A DNA stretch of 64,000 nucleotides from Agarophyton chilense (lineage: Eukaryota; Rhodophyta; Florideophyceae; Gracilariales; Gracilariaceae). Location: the NCBI GenBank assembly GCA_030374765.1, contig JARGXX010000001.1, forward strand, positions 1 to 64,000, read 5' to 3'. The notes below the pieces were generated by a model, which saw nothing but the letters and a program-made list of their open reading frames with translations, was not told where the DNA came from and did not search any database. Shown in pieces: positions 41,950 through 54,137 of this stretch; position 1 is the stretch's first letter, and every line of letters starts with the position of its first letter. The translations under genes were made by a program, and so were the position numbers.

Positions 41950-43047
41950 GTGCGTTATCTTTTTACGAAATTCGTTCAGTTCCATCTACCTTGTAACTTT
42001 CGTACTTTCGTACTACGAAGGCGGATGATTGGCTTCGACTTATGTCATCCAGACTGCACGCCTTGCAAAGATTTGCTTTTAGCTTTTCCAGAGCTTTCAT
42101 TGCATACAATTGATGATATTCCAGCCACTCTTGCACAGTGACCACCTCGAGATCCCCCCCTACTACCGGCTCGTAGCTTGTACAAAAATGTGATGCTCAT
42201 TGTCTTCTCGTCAACCTTAGCCGCCATTTCAAATATCTTGGCTGTCAGTCGCCCTTATCGATTTCCCAATCAAACAATGTCGTCCCCAAGTCTGAAATAA
42301 TGCGTTGAGAACACTGTCAATGATTTGTTGACTCTAACAACATGGTTCAAAACAACGTATGTAACGGCATAGGCACCATGCGTTGAAGTTCTACGACCAA
42401 CTCCGTCTGCCATAACTAGTCAGCAGCTCGTGGCGTTATTCAAAATAGTACTTGTTCCATTTCAACCATTAACGTAAACCCTCCACGCGCGACGTCATCA
42501 CTTGCAGCCATCCGCACATAGGTATCCTCGAACGACCTCCAATTGCATGATCTAGCAAGGAAAATGGCGATTTTTCGAACAAGTGTTGACTTTCCTCCAG
42601 CCTTTGGACCAGTTAAGATCATAATATTTAAAGATCCATCACCTGTTCTCAATTGCACATCAATTGATACAAATGACTCTGAACTCCTTTCCAAAATGGG
42701 GTGTCAAAACTCCGAGACATTAATGATAGGAAGTGGATATTTTTTAGGCAAGATTGTAGGACGAGAAATTGGTCCACCTCCTTCGTCTGCACAATGCACC
42801 ATCTTAGTTTGGTTCTCACGTTATCGAGCGTACCGACGCTCCCGCAAGCGTCCTCGCTATGTCCTTTTCGCCTGCTACCGTCTCCGTCAATGTAGGACAA
42901 CACTTGGAGCGGAGACACCACGAAGATGTTCAGGATCTTCCTCTCTTGAGAGACACGCCTCAGGCGGAGGAGACGCGTCCCAGCGGAGCACAGAAACAGA
43001 GCCACTATGAAAAGGCACGACGAAGTCGGTTGTAAGACCGAGGCCAA
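41950..43047 (-). pseudogene. MutS homologue (MSH6-like) ATPase-domain fragment, broken
   Basis: Read leftward: a pre-ATPase stretch, LTGPKAGGKSTLVRKIA (Walker A, about 42610), ASDDVARGGFTLMVEM (about 42480; family ASDD.A.G.STF.VEM), LVMADGVGR.TSTHG (about 42410; family L.DE.GRGTST), an STHY-like block and MAAKVDEKTMSITFLYKL (about 42220). The order and motifs are those of MutS ATPase domains, most like MSH6/MSH2. The Walker B Glu is replaced by Gly, and there are several stops and frameshifts, so it is a pseudogene or a relic of a partial duplication. The N-terminal mismatch-binding domains are absent. Confidence 0.75.
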
Positions 43048-43185
43048 TCTGGCGGGGTAAACCTAGAGTGTTTAAGTGAGCACGGCACAGTCCGGGGTGT
43101 GACCAATCCTCGGCGGAGCGGTACCACGGAGATTGTCGGAAAAAAAGCGAGGAAACACTCGTATGAGGTGGACGAGCTAGGTGAG

Positions 43186-43979
43186 TGAAGTGCAACCCTC
43201 GTGAGGGCCGTTTTCTAGGACTTGGTTGTTTTTCCGCCTCGGGCGATACTTGTGAGATCTATGAGTAATACCGCTACTAGCGGGCTGGCGTAGCCAGGTG
43301 TATACGCGTTGTACGCGAAGTGCACCGGCGGCCGTGCGCCGTGGCCCCGATTCGGGTGTGACTTACCCACGTGTACCACGGGTGGCCTAGGACAGGTTGG
43401 CACAGCATAGCTGGATATTTCTCTATTTATTTAGCTTTATTACACTAGGTTAGGGAGCTCTCTACAGTAGTCTACACTATATAGTGCCAGGGCGATCTCG
43501 CCCTGACACTAAGTAAACCTCCCCAACCAGGGTTCTTGGCTCTAAGTCTTTTTCCGCTTTCGCGAGTCTTCCACACTCTACGGAGGTGAAGCTGCGTTAC
43601 TAACGGTAGACTTATCCACCCTGCGTCAACAGGAGACTCACCGCTGTTAGCGTGTATATCTTTCATACCACTGCCGTGTTCTCGCCCCAGTATTGGGTTT
43701 GCTACATATTTCTTTTGGCTCTCGTGGCCCATGCCCCCGATCGCCCCCACTGTGTGGTCCCCCCTTTATTACTTGCCCACTCCCGTGGAATACAGCTCAT
43801 ACCTGGTCTGCTCCCTTCTAGCATCCCGCACTCTCCCCGCTTGGCGAGCCGGTGAACCTCGGCCTTACACCCCGACTTAGTCGTGTTCACTCCGGAGAGG
43901 CTCCGTCGCCGTGCTACCCTCCTTGGAGGAAGACTCGGACATCTTCGTGTGTTTCCGCCGCCCTTGGCGTTGCACTATA
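43186..43979 (+). repeat. 5' LTR of the 43-55 kb gypsy element
   Basis: Matches 54138-54931 at an offset of 10952 with few substitutions (for example TATA versus TACA at the end). It contains CTATATAGTG next to a 28-bp dyad, AGTGcCAGGGCGA / TCGCCCTGaCACT (43483-43510), and CACGTGTACCACGGGTGG. The primer-binding site starts 3 bp after its end. Confidence 0.9.
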
Positions 43980-44139
43980 AACTGGTCTCCCGACTTAGAA
44001 GGCTAAGCGGACCTGGTTTGGTTGTTTTTCACATTGCTGTGCTGTCTTCTCTCGTCGAGATCTGCTTTCCAATTTCTTATTTTGGACCCACTTGGTGGAC
44101 GCTTTTGTTGTCCTATTCTTAGTGGTCAACGCTACAACC

Positions 44140-46089
44140 ATGTCACGACTACCGACGGAAGCGGAACCCGCGATCACGCGAAGCAGTTCCGTCAATGACG
44201 TGGCGCCTGCGGACCCTGGAAGGTTTCCCCCGCCGTTACCTCAAGCCGCTCCGAAAGGCAAGAGTAAGGGGTCGAACTCCTCCAAGAACAACAAGCTACC
44301 GCCTAAGGCGTCGAAGAATGGACCCAATTCTGGTGCTGGACCGGCCCCTGCCGTGGATGACCCGGCTCCTGCCGACGAAAAGGCCCAGAAAAACGAGTTC
44401 CACATCGACATAAACTCAAGTGTGAGGCAACAGATCCGCCTAATGCGGGAAGCGCACAATGCCTTCGTGGAAGAGTTCGAAGCCCTGCGTTCCAGGTGTG
44501 ATGGCTCTTCTATGAAGGAAGTGGTTGACGACCTCCGCGTGTTGCGGGCGGACGTCAACACCCTGTTGGAATGTTTTGGTGGTCTCGCCGCTTACGTGGA
44601 AGGTGTCGAGACCCGAATCAATCGTGTTAGCGCCCGTCTCCAGACGTTAGAGCAAACCATCTTGATAGAAGACGTCCCGGAGAAACCGGTTGCTGTGTCG
44701 CACCAAGCGAAACACGAGAGGAAAAGGGACGATACCCGCCGTCGGCGTGGAGAGCGTGACAGCGATGACTCGGACTCGTCAAACTCCTCACGGTCGTCGC
44801 GTGGCTCTCACCATTCAAATTGGTCGGACTCGTCAGGTTCGTCTTCTGACGATGGCCATCGCAGGCGTTCATCCCGTTCTAAACGGTCGTCTGCCACCCA
44901 AGGTGTGATCCGCGCCCGCGAGAAGGGAAGGAAACACTCCGGGTTGAAGGAGCTGAAATGCACCAACCCCCTGTACAAGAAGTTGGTTTCTTACCGATAC
45001 TATCGGCTAGAGAACTCCTCTTTGGATCGCACGCCCCGTGGCACGGGTAGAGTGAAGGATTGCATAAATCGTATGCAACTGTCCCTCAGGAACCAGAACT
45101 TTTCTGGAGAAGACCCCATTTTGGTGTTGGATTTCCTTGCGAGGTTCGTCGCCGAAGCGGATATTTTCGGTATGACCGAAGGACAGGCGTTTGTTGCACT
45201 CCCGTACTTTACGAAAGGCCTCGCCGAGGATCAATACAACTCTGTAAGAGGTTCGTCTAGAGCCTCCGAAGGAAGGGTAACCTGCTGGCCAGAAGCAGTA
45301 TAATACCTCTTGAGGTCCTACGCCACTAATCACGCGATTCAGTCGGCCATTCTCGCTCTTCGCGATACGCGCCAGAAGTCTGGAGAAACGGAAACCGAAT
45401 TCTCGGTGCGCCTGAACAAGGCTTTCCACCGTAGTGGGAACGTACACTCCGCCGGAGAGCGCTGCACCATGTTCATCGATGGACTGAACCCCGCTATCCG
45501 AACACTCGTGGCCCGTTACCGGGAAGACCGAAGGAAAACCACGTATCTGGACTTGGTCCAACACGCGCAAGCGGAAGGTGACGCTTCAAGAGCTCGTGCC
45601 CCCGGACACAGGTCGCGAACCGCCAAGGCGTTGGTGATGGAAACGAAGTCGCCATCCCTATCCCTGATTGCGAGTGAGCGCCCCCAACAGGAGTACGACA
45701 ACGTACACTTCGCCCGAAGCGATATCCATTCGGTCCCGACAACTAAACTACCGTCTACGACGGACGACTGATATGACACGGCCCAGGATGGACCCCTGCT
45801 GTACGCAGACTCTCCCCGTGTTCACGGACCTCGCATCCCGTATTCAAACGGTGCGCTCCGACAGAGTCGCCCTGGATGGAAGGATACCCGCCAAGCGATG
45901 AAGTTCACGGATGCTCGCTCCGGTTTGCAGCCCTCACGCCCGGGACTCATATGCCACATATGCTACGAACACGGTCATATTTCACCGGACTGTATCCTCA
46001 CCATGAGGGAAGTAACCCGAGTAATCGGTAACTATGAGGCGTTGACCCCAGTGGAAAAGCGGATTGTTCCGATGACGTCGTATCTTTGA
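44140..46089 (+). pseudogene. gag of the 43-55 kb gypsy element, interrupted by in-frame stops
   Basis: ATG 44140 sits in a good context (ACCATGT). One frame runs to 46089 with stops at 45301 (TAA, in EAV-stop-YLLRSYATN) and 45769 (TGA). Contents: Pro/Ser/Lys-rich N-terminus, a coiled-coil-like stretch, an Arg/Ser/Asp-rich low-complexity region (about 200-260), a capsid-like helical domain spanning the first stop (DPILVLDFLARFV... ETEFSVRLNKAF), and one CCHC zinc knuckle (CHICYEHGHISPDC, about 45951). The TAA is explicable as CAA to TAA. Not functional without readthrough. Confidence 0.85.
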
Positions 46090-46313
46090 GCGAAGATCGA
46101 TTTTCCACGGAGTATTCCGGAGGCGAAACCGCGCAATGCGTTACTTTACCCTGCCGAGCAGGCTTCCGAACACCACTCCGTTCCTTCAAACCCCGCCGCT
46201 GGCGCCCCATTGCTAGTGGTTCAGGATTCTGAGGCCCCGCCCCAGGCGAATGGGACTCAGGAAAACTGATTTCGGGAGTTTCCCCTTCGGGAGAGGCGTC
46301 CCCAACAACGAGG

Positions 46314-49300
46314 TTGACGACGCCCGAGGCGTCTCCACCTCGCTCCCCGGTCACAATCCTCACGAGGAAACAGGCCGTCTCAGAAGTGGACTCTGAACAC
46401 TTTGGTGTTCTACGTCGACCGTGGAAACGTGTTCTTAACCGCCAGTTCCCGGATAGGGTCTTAGTAATTGCCAAGCGCAATTACAAGGTGTATGCCGACC
46501 TTGGCCTTTCTACCCAGTTTATGGTTCGAGTCCTTACTGTTTTGGACACAGGTGCTGGTCCGAATTTCATCGTGGAGTCGCTGCTGCCCCTGCCCTTTCG
46601 GTCTCAGATCCGCCTTGGCGTGGCGCCCGACGTCGTGGACGCGAATAACAACCCGTTGTCAACGGTTGGAACCGTCGCTCTCGCCGTTCGCTTGGGCTCC
46701 TTCGTGGTGAAACTCGACTTTATTGTATGCCGGAAATTGGCTGCCCCCATCATCTTGGGATGTGACTTCTGTGACAGATTCGTTGACGCCATAAGGCCCC
46801 GCTTAAAGCGTGTTGAGATGGAAGACGGCTCGTCGGTCCCGATTGTCCGTCGTCCGCTGCGGCGTGCCTCCAAGAAGCACGTACCGCTCCCTGCCGCGCA
46901 GGAACCTCCACCCGCTTCTCGGGAGTCTACCAAGCTCCGCGTGGCTGCGTCTGTCCGAATCCCGCCAGAGTCCCAAGTATGGGTGTGTGTTACTTCCCGT
47001 CAACACGGTTTACGAGTCATTCAGCCTCTTTCATCTCTGTACGATGGATATCAACTCGCCGTGGCGAATGGAGTCGCGCAGATTGTCCCAGACAAGCCGT
47101 TCACCGTGCTCGTTGCCAATCTGGGCTCAACCCCCCAGTCACTGGTGAAAAACCAAGTTAATGGATCGGTAATGCCTCACCCCACCGCGATGGTCCCCAC
47201 TAGGCTGACCGCTGCCGAAGTCCTTGGTCTCGTTCACTCTAAGGAGGGGGAGGAAGCTGCCGTCCAATCACCGAATGATTCGGAATCGCAACCTGCCGAA
47301 ACAGAAAAGAAGCCCGTTCCCACGAGGTACGACCGGGTAGACCCCGTGAAAGAACTCGAGGAACTCGACCTCGGTCATGTACCGGAGTCACACCGTGAAA
47401 GTCTGCGTGAGATGTTACGGGAGTTTACCACAATGTGGGATGGCTCTCTTGGTGAGATAAATACAACGGAACACCGGATAGATTTATTGCCGAACACCCG
47501 ACCGGTGGCTCAACACCCTTACAGGGCAGGCCCCAAGGCTCGAGAAGAGGAACAGTTCCAAGTTGAAAAAATGCTCCGAGCTGGAGTGATCGAACCAGCT
47601 CAGTCGCCGCGGGCATCCCCAGTGGTACTGGCTCCGAAACCCGATGGGTCCTGGCGCTTTTGAATCGACTACCGTCGCTTGAATGATACTACCGTCAAGG
47701 ACGTGTATCCGATCCCACGAATGGATGAGTACATCGACTCTCTCGGCACTGCTACCGTGTTCACGGCTTTGGACGCCAATTGGGGATATTGGCAGGTTCC
47801 CGTTAGGGAGGAGGACCAAGATAAGACTGCGTTTGTCTGTCATTCGGGACTCTACCGTTTCAAACGGATGCCTTTTGGTCTAACCAATGCTCCCGCTACC
47901 TTTCAGCGTGCTATCGACATTTTGTTGGCCCGCTTTAAGTGGCATACTTGCCTCGTCTATTTGGACGATATCATTGTATTCTCAGACAATCTGGATGACC
48001 ATCTCACCCAAGTCAGGGACATAATGACCACTCTACGTGACGCTGGAACAACCCTTAAACTGAGGAAATGTGAGTTCTTTACCGATACTGTGAAGTATCT
48101 CGGGCACATTATCCGTCCTGGACGTGTAATGATAGAGGAAGCTCGAGTGAGGTCCCTTCGCAAGGCGAAAGAACCCGCTACCCAGACGGAACTGCGCTCC
48201 TTTCTAGGATTGGTCAACGTCTACCGACGGTTTATCCCTAACTTCGCTGACATCGCGGCCCCCTTGAACGCGCTTCTGCGGAAAGGTCAACCACCTAAAC
48301 TGGACCCCTTTACGTCCGCCCAGACGGATGCTTTTAACTCCCTTAGGGAGGCTGTCACATAAGCACCGATTTTATCGTTACCGAAACCCGGACTACCGTT
48401 TTCCGTGGACACGGACTCTAGCGACTACCAGGTAGGCTGTGCGCTCTTTCAAACTACTCCCGAAGGAGAACGCACACCCATTGGGTACTGGTCACGCTCG
48501 CTCAATGTCCACGAGCGGAACTACTCCGTGTCGGAGAAGGAGTGCCTCGCAGTTGTGTGGGCCCTCTCTACACTCCGCCCCTACCTCATGGGTGTGCACT
48601 TTACCGTTTACACGGATCACTCGTCCCTACGAGGGCTCATGACCATCTCGGAGCCGTCAGGCCGCTTAATGCGTTGGAGACTCCGCCTCGCGGAATATGA
48701 CTTTGAAGTGATCTACAAGAAGGGCACTCAGAACGCGCAAGCGGACGCGCTCCTGCGTTTACCCACGAATGGGGAAGCTCTAGCCGTCGATGACGAGGAT
48801 ATACCTTGCTTCGCCGTAGACGATGGAACACCGGGAAACCCGGATTGGTTACAAGATAAATGGAACGAAAGCCCGGAATCAGACGATGATATTGACGCAT
48901 TGTACGTCTCGGACGATTCATAGAAACCCCCGGAGGAGATGGTCAGAGAACAGCAGGGTGACCCCTTCTGTACGAAGATTCGCGCCTGGCTTAATGGCGG
49001 TGCACAACTCCCTTTCGAGGTGAACGATCTTGGATACCTCGTCAGGACGGTTCAGTCATCCCCACAAGTCGTGGTGCCGCATACTCTACAGTCTAGAGTT
49101 TTGCATCTATCGCACTATGGGAAACTTGGTGGACACGCCGGTGGACGGAAACTATACCTCACTTTGCGAAGGAACTTCTACTGGCCCGCCCTGGCGGTGG
49201 ATTGCTACGCAAGGGTGCGGTTTTGTACCGAATGTGCTAAGAATCGGGTGAAACTTCGCAAGTACTCAACGAAGTTGAAACTATTCCCGGCACGGGCTCC

Positions 49301-51986
49301 TCTCGAGTTTGTCGCCATTGACATCCTCGGCGAGCTTCTCACCACAAGACGTGGGCTTAAGTTTTTACTCGTTATCACGGATCGTTTCTCAAAACTGGTT
49401 CGGACCGTACATTTACGGAATATATCCGCTTTCACGGTTGCACAAGCATTTGTAACCCATTGGGTATTCGTCTACGGCCCGCCGGTTAGTCTTCTATCCG
49501 ATAACGGAAAACAGTTCGCATCGCGATTCTTCGAGGACATGTGCAGGATTCTTGACATCAAGAACCTGTTCACAACAACCTATCACCCCCAGTGTAATGG
49601 GCAAGTGGAGCGGTTTAACCGAACGCTATTAGCGTCTCTCCGTTCTTACGTTGCCGACCACCCAAAGACATGGGATTTATATACCGACGCCTTGACGTTC
49701 GCGTACAATACGCAGGTACACCGTACTACGGGCTTGACTCCATTCGAACTGGTCTTGTCCCGCCCTCCGCCCGCTGTCGCGTTAGAACCCCAGCCCACGC
49801 TGGATGCGTTCCCTTCCGGGAAGGATTATCGCCACAGGTAAAAAGAGTGGCTTACGAAGCTGATCCCGGTCGCCCGAAGCTCGATGGCTCGCGCCCAAGC
49901 CGCTTACAAGCGTGATTTCGACTCTCGCGTACGCGGTAAGGCCCCGCCAATCAAAGCCGGTGACTTCGTGTTCGTCCGTAAGGAGTACTGGAACCCTGAA
50001 CAGGAAAAGAAGCACAAGCTTTCTTCCGTCGCGGACGGTCCTTACAAGGTCATTTCGGTGAAAGACGACACCATCGTGGTGGAAATTGTCGACGCTCATG
50101 AGCGGATCTCCCGCGACCGCGTCGTACTCGCCCCTGCACCGACGTTGGAAGTAACCGAAATGGGTCAACAATCTCTCTCTGAGGATGATGGTGCTCGGCA
50201 CACAACGGTGGCTCAGCCCACTGCCGTGGTTTCCAGACCTTCTGCGTTACCACACCCTACCCGGGGACTCACTGACTTGCCGATCTTATCGGACCAAGGC
50301 CAGAATGGCCTCTCTTCTCTCACGCCACGGCGCGGTGTCTACCCCCGCCCGTTGGGCGTTTCAACCACTCCCCATGCCGTTCCGTCTCAGGAGGGGGAGG
50401 AGGCTCATAACTCTCGTCGAGAGACGGAAACCGCTTCGTCGCGTCATGACAACCGTGGTGCACGGACTCCTGGACACACCAGCAAGAACAACGGTGACCC
50501 GGACGTCCCGTCTACCGACGTGCCATTTCCACATCTGCGCGCTACAGCCGTTGCTGAACCCTCTATGGGAAGCGCCACCGCATCTGCGTCTGATCGCACT
50601 CCCCACGGGGACTCTACTCGACAGGACGCACCACGTAGTGGAAACCCCCTCGCCGAAGCGAAACCGAATTCGTCGCAGGATGCTGTTCGCCCTCGCGATA
50701 CTGGACCGGCTAGGCCGTCGAGCGTTGACCCGCAGCCCGTGGGTCACGGTTCGTCGACACCAGCTACGCTGGAAAACTTAGAGAATGCCCTCGCAGGCCC
50801 CTCTAAGCCGAATCGATCGGAAGTGGTCCCTCGTACTCTACGGCAGGACACACCGGCTAAGCCGGGCAAGAACACCGTAGCAGACGGGAGATTCACACCC
50901 AGCACGCTTGATGCTGGTTCAGAACCCGTGCGAAGTGGCGGACGCACTCCGAGTGTCGCGGTTGACCCCGACAGCGTTGTCGAAGGCGCACCGGTCACCC
51001 CGGAGAATGTGCCCGTCAATAACGGAAGCACCTCGTCGCCGAGTGAAGTTGAACCCTCGAAAGGGATAGTTGAGGACGAGCTCGCTCCCCGCAGGGGTTC
51101 CTCGCCGCGCACTTCGCAGCCCGTTGGTGAGGAAGGCACGGTTGACCCGGAGTTGCACGCCCGTCGCGGTACTGTGTCGCTTAAGCGAGCAGACATACCG
51201 GCAGCGCCGTTGCACACGCCCTCACGTGAGGAGGCGGAACGCAGCACTGCGCGGAGTACTCCCAGCCATCAGCCGGACGTGTCACGTGACCAGACGACAC
51301 CTGGCTCGAGAGATACGCCAATCAACGCCAAAGGCGGCTCACCCGGCAAGGCACGACGCCCCGTGATGAAACCGCCTCCCGCGTCAAGTCCAGCTCCGTC
51401 GCGACGGATTTCACCCCGACGACTTGCGGAACGCGACCGCGAAACCCAGCCTTGGGATGAGTCCGCGTTCCCCCGAAGGGTAGCCTCTGCACGAGAACAC
51501 TCGGAAAGCATTTCGACCCAAAAACTGGGAGAATTGCCCCACGGGAAGGCCTCCGGCCGAAGCCGTCGAACTGACGCTCTTCGTCATGACGCCTTGGCGG
51601 AAGCAACCCGCCAAGCGGCCAAGGCAACCCGGAACCCGGTTCGTTCCCCTACCCAGGGCATGGAAAGGCAACGCCAACCCATGGACCCCTCGGGGGAAGG
51701 GCACAGTAGCCCACACGCACCTGCGGACGTACACCGGTTTGGTTCGGTGACGAGTACACCGCAAGGGCGGGAAGTCTACGAGAAGGAGTTCGTGGTCGAC
51801 CACATAGTGGAGCACTCATACCATCCGGATGGTTATATTCAATACCTCGTCCGTTGGTACGGTTTAGGGCCCGAATGGGATTCGGATGAGCCGATGGAAC
51901 ATCTGCCACGTTCGAAGGTGGTGTCATATCACCGCAGAACGCGGACGGGAATCCCGGCATCGGTTGTTAAATCCCAGGTGGGATAA
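46314..51986 (+). pseudogene. pol of the 43-55 kb gypsy element (protease, RT, RNase H, integrase, chromodomain), interrupted by stops
   Basis: A single frame, -1 to gag, with stops at 47661 (TGA), 48360 (TAA), 48921 (TAG) and 49839 (TAA). Domains: aspartic protease VLDTGAGPNFI (about 46540); RT with FTALDANWGYWQVP, FGLTNAPATFQ and VYLDDIIVFS (47.5-48.0 kb); RNase H starting DTDSSDYQVG (48.4 kb); integrase H2C2 zinc site and D-D-E at AIDILGE, LLSDNGKQF and NGQVERFNR (49.1-49.6 kb); a long Ser/Pro/Thr-rich linker; and a chromodomain (EFVVDHIVEHSYHPDGYIQY then LVRWYGLGPEWDSDEP, about 51780-51900). Stops are all within otherwise conserved sequence, so decay is recent. Confidence 0.9.
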
Positions 51987-52164
51987 AACACACCTCGGTG
52001 GAAGAGAAAAGAGAAGTAGGTTTGCTTGAGAACAGGTTAGTGAAGGAAGGTTTTGGGTTACACAAGTCAATTGGTTTTTATTCGAAGCTATCGATGGAAT
52101 ACCGAGCACTCGGGATACTACTCTAAGTCACAAGGGAAACTCCCCATCGGGATCGCGTGCCCCG

Positions 52165-54102
52165 TCACGGGTTCGGCTCACCGCCCCCGGGTTCGTTACC
52201 TCCCTGGAGGCGGGTGATCAAGGCCTCGCGCATCGCGGCAACATCGCCACTCGCTGCGTTGGTCCCCATCCCCACCTGTCGCAGGAACTGGGAGATCACG
52301 GCCGCTTGACCCTCCGGAGCGGAGCTCGCATCGCCTGGGGCGGACGCCCCACCACTTGGGAGACTCACCGGTGGAACCGGAGGAGGTCCAACTACCGCGT
52401 ACTCCGACCCAGCCCCCGCGGGGTTATCCAAACCCGCGTAAGGCGTGGCTGGCGTCCCCGCGTTAGAGGGACCTTCCGCTTCGGATCCCTCGACCTCCGC
52501 CTCGGCGTACGCTTCCCCGTCGTCGGGTTCGTTGTCCACCATTGGATCGTCGCCGTCGTAGACGTGGTAATATTCATCCGCGTCCACGAAACCGATCGGA
52601 TGCCCCTCGGGGATATGGCGTGGTGCAAACCGGAGTTCGTTCGCTTCCTCCGCGGAGACTTCGTGCCCTTCCCAGGGGTCAAAGTATACGAAATCACCTC
52701 CCAAGGGAGTACGCCTTCCTGGTGACAGGTCCTGACCCCGGCTACCCACGGTGCGCCCGCTTTGTTCAGTCGGAACGGCGGTCCAGTCCAACTGGTCGAT
52801 GTAATCGAGAAGACCCGCCACTTCCCCGGCGTTGGTTACTCCACCAAGTGGGATGCTCAGGTCCAGGCTGCGAATCGCGGACCTCAACCGGAACGGGAGG
52901 AACCACAGTCTGTACTGGTCATACACCTCCCAGAGGAGGAACACCGCCGCGCGGACTGCCCATTCGGTAATCACCACGGACCACAGTCCGGACTCGGGAT
53001 CCTCGATGAGGTACGAACCGTAATACGTGATGACGGGTGGCAGCTCGATGTAACAGCCCCGGCAGGCCTCGAGGTTCGACCACCACGGTGGAATGAGGAC
53101 ATAGCGACCCCGTCGGTCGGCCACGCGAAGGCGTTCGATCTCCACGTTCTGATACGGGACCAAATACCCGAATCGGGATCGTGCTCGACGCTCGAAGCGG
53201 ATCAGGGCGAGGAAGTTGGCCCGCGCAAGTCGACGCATGTAGCGGAATTCTGCCCGGATAATCGGTCGCGTCCAGCACATGGCCTCTTGCCGTGCTATCG
53301 GGATGCCCCTCCACGAAAGTGTTTCCAAACCCGCCAGGCGGTCGACGTAACCAATCTCACCTTGAGTGCGATAAAGCCGAATGTCGGTGCCGAGACCATC
53401 GGGGATGGGATATTCGAAAGGAGCCCGGCGAAGCCGTTGATGGCCAAGAAGGACGAAGGCCGCATGAGCGGAAGCCGAGGTTTCCCTACCCCGGCGCGCC
53501 ACAGCGTGGACCGGAACCGCTACGCGGCGTCGCCAATCCAACGAAGTTGTCGCCACGGCCGGAATATCGCCCGGAAGCATCCCGTTTCCATCGGTGTACA
53601 TCGCTATGAGCGCTTCTTTTAACACTGCAATCGGGTGGAACCACGGCGCAAGCCGGAGAACGGACGCATGATGCCCAGGATGGCGCCCGACAAGCATGTT
53701 GTATGGCGGCCACCCTCTCGGGGGGAACATTCCGTACGGAGCAGCAGCCGCGTTCGCGATAGGAATATGCGGCGCAGCCGATGACGCGCTTTGCGGAAGC
53801 GGAACGGACCGGAAGCCGGAGAAGTACCCCGCAGGGAGACGGTTGGGTTGATTGTTTTGGTTGCTCATCGGTGAGCGAAGAGGCCGGATGACCGGAAGAG
53901 GAAACCGGCGAAGCGGGAGACGATGCAGAGGAATCGGAGCACTGGCACGCAAGGATGCGGATTCGGTTGAGATGGAACGTTGAGAACGGTTGTTGCCAGG
54001 AGACTGGAGTTTTGCCGCACTGCGTTTCTTGGCACCGGATGAAGTGGATCCCAGCGAGCTGGTTGCACTCTTATGCATTCGTCTCGGCGCGTCGCCCACC
54101 AT
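52165..54102 (-). CDS. Antisense protein of the gypsy element, intact
   Basis: 645 residues read against gag-pol, starting 36 bp inside the 3' LTR boundary and ending 179 bp from the pol stop. The N-terminus is Ser/Arg-rich, followed by a conserved core of about 400 residues (FRSVPLPQ; APWFHPIAVLKEALI; AEFRYMRRLARANFL; RSRFGYLVPYQNVEIERLR; FLLWEVYDQYRLWF; GGDFVYFDPWEG) and an acidic then Gly/Ala/Pro-rich C-terminus. No known domain recognised. Unlike gag-pol it has no stop or frameshift, and a diverged copy exists at 40140-41801, so it is a genuine gene of the family. Transcription would start in or near the 3' LTR. Possible roles include structural, regulatory or envelope-like function, but no signal peptide or clear membrane segment is visible. 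Confidence 0.75.
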   Translation of the reverse strand: MVGDAPRRMHKSATSSLGSTSSGAKKRSAAKLQSPGNNRSQRSISTESASLRASAPIPLHRLPLRRFPLPVIRPLRSPMSNQNNQPNRLPAGYFSGFRSVPLPQSASSAAPHIPIANAAAAPYGMFPPRGWPPYNMLVGRHPGHHASVLRLAPWFHPIAVLKEALIAMYTDGNGMLPGDIPAVATTSLDWRRRVAVPVHAVARRGRETSASAHAAFVLLGHQRLRRAPFEYPIPDGLGTDIRLYRTQGEIGYVDRLAGLETLSWRGIPIARQEAMCWTRPIIRAEFRYMRRLARANFLALIRFERRARSRFGYLVPYQNVEIERLRVADRRGRYVLIPPWWSNLEACRGCYIELPPVITYYGSYLIEDPESGLWSVVITEWAVRAAVFLLWEVYDQYRLWFLPFRLRSAIRSLDLSIPLGGVTNAGEVAGLLDYIDQLDWTAVPTEQSGRTVGSRGQDLSPGRRTPLGGDFVYFDPWEGHEVSAEEANELRFAPRHIPEGHPIGFVDADEYYHVYDGDDPMVDNEPDDGEAYAEAEVEGSEAEGPSNAGTPATPYAGLDNPAGAGSEYAVVGPPPVPPVSLPSGGASAPGDASSAPEGQAAVISQFLRQVGMGTNAASGDVAAMREALITRLQGGNEPGGGEPNP

Positions 54103-54137
54103 CGCAGATGTCTTACTCGCGCCCCAGGAGGGGGATA

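Noticed and set aside
45301-49841. Alternative genetic code with UAA/UAG as Gln
   Set aside because: Other long genes in the window, including the intact gypsy gag-pol and the helicase, have no internal UAA/UAG and end at normal stops.
52306-53622. Plus-strand frames opposite the antisense gypsy gene
   Set aside because: They are shadows; only the minus-strand frame is conserved in the 40-41.8 kb copy.
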